From Rhodoferax potami (GTDB lineage: Bacteria > Pseudomonadota > Gammaproteobacteria > Burkholderiales > Burkholderiaceae_C): a stretch of DNA of 64,000 nucleotides. The notes under the pieces were generated by a model. The model was not told the origin of the DNA and did no database searches. It was given only the letters and a program-made list of their open reading frames with translations. Shown here piece after piece: positions 60,177 through 64,000 of the stretch. The DNA lies in NCBI RefSeq assembly GCF_032193765.1, contig NZ_JAVBIJ010000001.1:3224001-3288000 (forward strand), in the 5' to 3' direction. A program made the translations under genes and the position numbers. Numbering within the stretch: the stretch's first letter is position 1; each line of letters begins with the position of its first letter.

Positions 60177-61219
60177 CAAAGTGCGCCCGCGGCTACAACA
60201 CGGCCATTGGCATCAAACAAGTGGGCCGCGTCGGCATCGATCTGCACGCCTACGTCGCCGCCCACATGCAGCTCGGTGCGGGTGTTCAGGCGGGCCACCA
60301 GTTGGGCGCCACTCTGGGTGGTCACGTAAATCAGGGTCTCGGCACCCAGCGCTTCAATTAACTCTACCTTGGCTTGTATGGCACCCTCGCCGGCCGGCAC
60401 CAGCGTGATGCTCTCAGGCCGCAGGCCAATAGAACCGAGCGCAGGCACCTGCACACCGGCCACGGTAGTCACCGAGGGCAGCTTGGCGGCTTCGACCACG
60501 TTCATTTGCGGGGTGCCGATGAACTGCGCCACAAACTGGTTGGCCGGGCGGTCGTACAGCTCCAGTGGTGTGCCCACCTGCTCAATGTTGCCGTCGCGCA
60601 GCACAACCACGCGGTCGGCCAGGGTCATGGCTTCCACCTGGTCGTGCGTTACGTAAATGGTGGTGGCACCCAGGTCGCGGTGCAGCTTGGCAATCTCGAT
60701 ACGGGTCTGGCCGCGCAGGGCTGCATCGAGGTTGGAGAGCGGCTCGTCAAACAAAAACACCTTGGGTGCCCGCACGATGGCGCGGCCGATGGCCACACGC
60801 TGGCGCTGCCCGCCGGACAACTCTTTGGGTGTGCGCTGCAGGTAGTTGGTGAGGTTCAGAATCTTGGCGGCGCGGTCCACCTTGTCTTTGATGATGGCGG
60901 GGTCCACATTGGCCAGCTTCAAGGCAAAGCTCATGTTCTCGAACACGCTCATGTGCGGGTAGAGCGCATAGCTCTGGAACACCATGGCCAAGTCGCGCTT
61001 GCTAGAGGGCTGGTGCGTGATGTCGCGGCCGTCGAGCTGCAGGCTGCCGCCATCGATGGTTTCCAGGCCGGCAATCAGACGCAAGAGCGTGGACTTGCCG
61101 CAGCCGGACGGGCCCACAAACACCACGAATTCGCCTTGCTTGATGGCCAGGTCAATGCCCTTGATGACACGGTGTTCGCCGAACAGCTTTTCAACGCCGC
61201 TGAGTTGGAGGTAAGACAT
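60176..61219 (-). CDS. Polyol ABC transporter ATP-binding protein (UgpC/SmoK type)
   Basis: A 347-residue ATPase of the carbohydrate uptake CUT1 class. Walker A is GPSGCGKST near residues 39-47, the signature LSGGQRQR, Walker B VFLFDEPLSNLD, the H-loop THDQVEAMTLADR; the C-terminal TOBE region (about 240-347) carries the regulatory fold. It energises the two permeases encoded upstream. GGAGA lies before ATG 61219. Confidence 0.92.
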   Translation of the reverse strand: MSYLQLSGVEKLFGEHRVIKGIDLAIKQGEFVVFVGPSGCGKSTLLRLIAGLETIDGGSLQLDGRDITHQPSSKRDLAMVFQSYALYPHMSVFENMSFALKLANVDPAIIKDKVDRAAKILNLTNYLQRTPKELSGGQRQRVAIGRAIVRAPKVFLFDEPLSNLDAALRGQTRIEIAKLHRDLGATTIYVTHDQVEAMTLADRVVVLRDGNIEQVGTPLELYDRPANQFVAQFIGTPQMNVVEAAKLPSVTTVAGVQVPALGSIGLRPESITLVPAGEGAIQAKVELIEALGAETLIYVTTQSGAQLVARLNTRTELHVGGDVGVQIDADAAHLFDANGRVVAAGAL

Positions 61220-61245
61220 GAAAGAGGTCTCCTGATCTTTATTTG

Positions 61246-62076
61246 TTACTTGACGGCGCCGAAGGTCAGGCCTTGGACCAATTGCTTCTGGCTGAACCAG
61301 CCGAAGACCACGATGGGGCCGATGGCCATGAAAGAGGCAGCCGACAACTTGGCCCAGAACAGGCCTTCCGGACTGGAGTAGCTGGCAATCAAGGTGGCCA
61401 GCGTGCCGGCCTTGGCAGCGCTCAGGTTGAGCGACCAGAAGGCCTCGTTCCAGCTCAGCACCAGCGTCAGCAAACCGGTAGACGCCAGACCACCCATGGT
61501 CAGGGGCAGTAGCACGTAGCGGAACTCGCTCCATAGCGTGGCGCCATCCATGCGGGAGGCTTCCAGAATCTCGTTGGGAATCTCCTTCAGGTAGGAATAC
61601 AGCATCCACACCATGATGGGCAAGTTGGACAGCGTGAACACAATCACCAGCCCCGTGCGGGTGTCCAACAAGCCACTGGTTTGCGCCATCACATACACCG
61701 GCACCAGGGCGCCCACGGCGGGCATCATTTTGGTCGAAAGCATCCACATCAGGATGTCTTTGGTGTACTTGCCCTTGAAGAAGGCCATCGCATACGCCGC
61801 AGGAAAAGCCAGCATCAAGCCCAGAATGGTGGAGGCCACACTGGTGATCAGCGAGTTGGTGGCGTAGAGCATGTAGTCGCTGCGCTCCTGCACGATCTGA
61901 AAGTTCTCCAAGGTCGGGGTGAACAACACCAGCGGCGGCACCGAGATGGCTTGCAGCTCCGTCTTGAAGGCAGTCAGCACCAGCCAACCCAAGGGGAAAA
62001 ACAAGAGCAGCGTGACCAACCAGGCCACCACCGTGCGCAGCCAATGCAGCCAGGGGAAAGATTTAGCGTGTGTCAT
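61246..62076 (-). CDS. Polyol ABC transporter permease (MalG-type)
   Basis: A 276-residue CUT1 permease with six helices. The coupling motif EASRMDGATLWSEFRYVLLP is the conserved EAA loop near residue 195. MalG-like members typically have this length. Start ATG 62076 lies 8 bases after the stop of the other permease. It forms the translocation pore with the product of 62084-62944. Confidence 0.9.
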   Translation of the reverse strand: MTHAKSFPWLHWLRTVVAWLVTLLLFFPLGWLVLTAFKTELQAISVPPLVLFTPTLENFQIVQERSDYMLYATNSLITSVASTILGLMLAFPAAYAMAFFKGKYTKDILMWMLSTKMMPAVGALVPVYVMAQTSGLLDTRTGLVIVFTLSNLPIMVWMLYSYLKEIPNEILEASRMDGATLWSEFRYVLLPLTMGGLASTGLLTLVLSWNEAFWSLNLSAAKAGTLATLIASYSSPEGLFWAKLSAASFMAIGPIVVFGWFSQKQLVQGLTFGAVK

Positions 62077-62083
62077 CTGCAAC

Positions 62084-62944
62084 TCACTTATCGAGGTTCT
62101 TGCCGACCATGCGGATCAGGAATACGGCGGCGATATTGGCCAGCACCACGGCAAACAAAGCGCCTGCGGAGGCCACACCGGCATCAAAGTTCAACAGCGC
62201 CTGCTTGAAGATCAGGAAGGCCACGTTGGTACTTGCGTCGCCCGGGCCACCACCGGTGGTGGTGTAGATCTCAGCAAACACGCTGAGCAAGAAGATCATT
62301 TCGATCATCACCACCACTGCCACCGAGCGGGCCATGTGGGGCAAGTAGAGGTAGCGCAGTTGCTGCAGGTAATTGGCGCCGTCCATGCGGGAGGCCTCGA
62401 GCTGCTCGCGGTTCATGCTCTGGAGCGAGGTAATAAAAATCAGCGTTGCAAACGGAAGCCATTGCCACGACACGATGATGATCACGCTGAGCAGCGGCAA
62501 GTCGGTCAACCAGTCCACCGGCGTGCCGCCGAAGAAGAGCCACACCTGGGCCAGCACCCCGTAAATCGGGTTCATCATCATGTGCTTCCACAGCAAAGCG
62601 TTCACCGTGGGCATGACAAAGAAGGGCGAGATCAACAAAATGCGCACCAGGCCGCGGCCGGGGAACGGATCGTCAATCAGCAGCGCAATCAGGCTACCCA
62701 ACACCACCGTAATCAGGATCACGCTGCCCAGCAGCAGCAAGGTGTTGAGCACCGCCGTGCCGAACGAAGGGTCGGTCACGAAATATTCAAAGTTCTCCAA
62801 ACCAATGAAGCCGGTCTGGTCGGGCTGCATCAGGTTGTAACGGATGACCGAAAAATAAATGGTCATCACCAGGGGCACGATCATCCACAGAAAGAGGGTG
62901 ATCACTGCCGGCGCCATGAGTGCGCGGGGGATAAATCGGTTCAT
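62084..62944 (-). CDS. Polyol ABC transporter permease (MalF-type)
   Basis: A 286-residue CUT1 permease with six helices and the EAA loop LEASRMDGANYLQQLRYLYL. The start at 62944 has GAGAG upstream. It is the first permease after the binding-protein gene, from which it is separated by 119 bases holding a partial terminator. Confidence 0.9.
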   Translation of the reverse strand: MNRFIPRALMAPAVITLFLWMIVPLVMTIYFSVIRYNLMQPDQTGFIGLENFEYFVTDPSFGTAVLNTLLLLGSVILITVVLGSLIALLIDDPFPGRGLVRILLISPFFVMPTVNALLWKHMMMNPIYGVLAQVWLFFGGTPVDWLTDLPLLSVIIIVSWQWLPFATLIFITSLQSMNREQLEASRMDGANYLQQLRYLYLPHMARSVAVVVMIEMIFLLSVFAEIYTTTGGGPGDASTNVAFLIFKQALLNFDAGVASAGALFAVVLANIAAVFLIRMVGKNLDK

Positions 62945-63009
62945 GAAGATGTCTCTCAGTGAGAGTGGCCGGTCCACACAGGCGCAGACAGCGGCGGAAA
63001 ACGCGACAT

Positions 63010-63038
63010 AAAAGGGCGCGCAGGTTCCCCCGCGCGCC
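63010..63038 (-). terminator. Intercistronic partial terminator after the polyol-binding-protein gene
   Basis: On the minus strand GGCGCGC, a 10-base loop, GCGCGCC, then CTTTTAT. The 7-bp GC stem and short T-run lie between the binding-protein stop and the first permease, a usual place for attenuation. Confidence 0.65.
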
Positions 63039-63063
63039 TAAAGTCAACCTACCGGAGAGATGC

Positions 63064-64000
63064 TTACTTGTAGTAGCCAGCCTTCTTCATTTCGCGCTCT
63101 GCCGCGACTTGAGAAGCCTTCAGGGCTGCGTCTACCGACTTCTTGCCAGCCAGTGCGGCACTCATTTCCTGACCCACGGTGGCGCCGATGGCCTGGAACT
63201 CAGGAATCGCCGCAAACTGCACGCCGACATACGGGCTCTTGGGCAAAGTGCTGTCGTTCGGGTTGGCAGAGTCAATCGCCGCCTTTTCAGCCGCTGCAAA
63301 CTTGGCTGCCTTCATGAACTCGGCGTTGGCATAGGTGCTCTTGCGGGTACCGGTGGGCACATGGGCCCAGCCATTGGTCTTGGCCACCAGCTCGATGTAT
63401 TCCTTGGAAGTTGCCCAGGTCACAAACTTGGTAGCAGCGTCCACTTTCTTGGAGCCTGCAGGAATGGCCAGTGCCCATGCCCACAACCAGTTGGCCCCCT
63501 TGGGAGTCACTGCAGTCGGTGCTTGCGCAAATGCCACCTTGTCAGCCACTTTGGACTGCTTGGGGTCGGTGATAAAAGACGCCGCAATGGTCGCGTCGAT
63601 CCACATGCCGCACTTGCCCTCGTTGTACAGCGCCAGAATTTCGTTGAAGCTGTTGGCAGACGAGCCGGGAGGGCCGTAGTTCTTGAGCAGGTCGACGTAG
63701 AAGTTGATGGAGTCCTTCCAAGGCTTGCTCTCCAACTGGGGTTTCCAGCTGGTGTCAAACCACTGGCCGCCGTTGGTGTTTACCAGCGTGGTCAAGAACG
63801 CCATGTTGTCGCCCCAGCCCGGCTTGCCGCGCAGGCAGATGCCGTACACGCCATTCTTGGGGTCGTGGATCTTGGCGGCCAAGGCCTTGATGTCGGTCCA
63901 GGTGGGCTTGTCTGCCACTTTGATGCCGGCCTTGTCAGCGAGGTCCTTGCGGTACATCAGCATCGAGGATTCGCCGTAGAAAGGCACCGCAAACATCTTG
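63064..64000 (-). CDS. Polyol-binding periplasmic protein (SmoE/MtlE-like), N-terminus outside the window
   Basis: A partial extracellular solute-binding protein family 1 sequence. At least 312 residues are visible to the stop at 63064; the signal peptide and first strands lie beyond 64000. GVYGICLRGKPGWGDNMAFL, NEGKCGMWIDATIAASFITD and NWLWAWALAIPAGSKKVDAA are typical of sorbitol/mannitol-binding proteins of SmoE/MtlE type. It is the first gene of the polyol operon (binding protein, two permeases, ATPase, SDR, dalD, AraC). Which polyol it prefers cannot be told; the two dehydrogenases suggest arabinitol and ribitol. Confidence 0.9.
   Translation of the reverse strand, partial: KMFAVPFYGESSMLMYRKDLADKAGIKVADKPTWTDIKALAAKIHDPKNGVYGICLRGKPGWGDNMAFLTTLVNTNGGQWFDTSWKPQLESKPWKDSINFYVDLLKNYGPPGSSANSFNEILALYNEGKCGMWIDATIAASFITDPKQSKVADKVAFAQAPTAVTPKGANWLWAWALAIPAGSKKVDAATKFVTWATSKEYIELVAKTNGWAHVPTGTRKSTYANAEFMKAAKFAAAEKAAIDSANPNDSTLPKSPYVGVQFAAIPEFQAIGATVGQEMSAALAGKKSVDAALKASQVAAEREMKKAGYYK

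Noticed and set aside
61220..62044. N-terminal extension of the polyol ATPase frame
   Set aside because: It is an out-of-frame reading of the MalG-type permease gene; the ATPase family begins at ATG 61219.

Overview
The window comes from a GC-rich betaproteobacterium, most likely a Comamonadaceae member close to Rhodoferax, Curvibacter or Polaromonas. The evidence is the protein repertoire (GTP-type PEP carboxykinase, PEP-CTERM surface proteins, many LysR regulators, pyrimidine and lysine catabolism) and several families of intergenic palindromes of the kind common in that family. It reads as a chromosomal segment of compact operons. I saw no rRNA, tRNA, CRISPR array, prophage or insertion sequence.

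Layout. 1-7.9 kb: small membrane protein, glutathione peroxidase, pckG, LysR regulator with metallophosphoesterase, a probably exported ATP-dependent DNA ligase (LigE type), UspA protein, aldo/keto reductase. 8-14.6 kb: a YtfQ-YtfR-YtfT-YjfF type sugar ABC importer (galactofuranose type) with a divergent aldose 1-epimerase and a TetR regulator. 14.7-21.4 kb: ArgP-like LysR and divergent dadA, a pair of nested inverted repeats, then a LysR divergent from beta-alanine:pyruvate aminotransferase and methylmalonate-semialdehyde dehydrogenase. 21.5-22.8 kb: three PEP-CTERM-like genes, one of them a 56-residue minimal form. 22.9-31.9 kb: luciferase-like monooxygenase, pirin, a diguanylate cyclase gene broken by a one-base deletion, an Uup-type ABC-F protein, a CoA transferase, and a GH1 beta-glucosidase with its LacI regulator. 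32-36.8 kb: lysine degradation (gcdH, davB, davA, LysR). 36.9-42.6 kb: reductive pyrimidine catabolism (preT, preA, dihydropyrimidinase, N-carbamoyl-beta-alanine amidohydrolase) behind a perfect sigma-54 promoter match. 42.7-43.9 kb: a low-GC islet with a RelA/SpoT-domain protein. 44-50.5 kb: adenosine deaminase and small conserved genes, a YghU-type GST, a DTW-domain tRNA enzyme, a hyi-MYG1-Mpv17-like operon, and TerC. 50.5-57.9 kb: an RND efflux pump with its adaptor, an EamA exporter, two AraC regulators. 58-64 kb: a polyol operon (binding protein, two permeases, ATPase, ribitol-type SDR, D-arabinitol dehydrogenase, AraC regulator), cut by the window end.

How it works together. Uracil and thymine breakdown at 37-42.6 kb yields beta-alanine or 3-aminoisobutyrate, the substrates of the aminotransferase and MmsA at 18-21 kb, so the two loci form one pathway. 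Lysine goes through DavB and DavA to 5-aminovalerate; gcdH, divergent from davB, takes the later glutaryl-CoA, but the aminotransferase and dehydrogenase in between are not here. LacI-type operator sequences occur both at the beta-glucosidase promoter and upstream of ytfQ.

The most striking sequence-level signal is a dispersed element of about 55 bp (GCTAT...AGCTGCTnGCGC...GCGCnAGCAGC...). It lies between genes at several places and seems to have been incorporated in frame into three proteins (DadA, a CoA transferase and the ABC-F protein).
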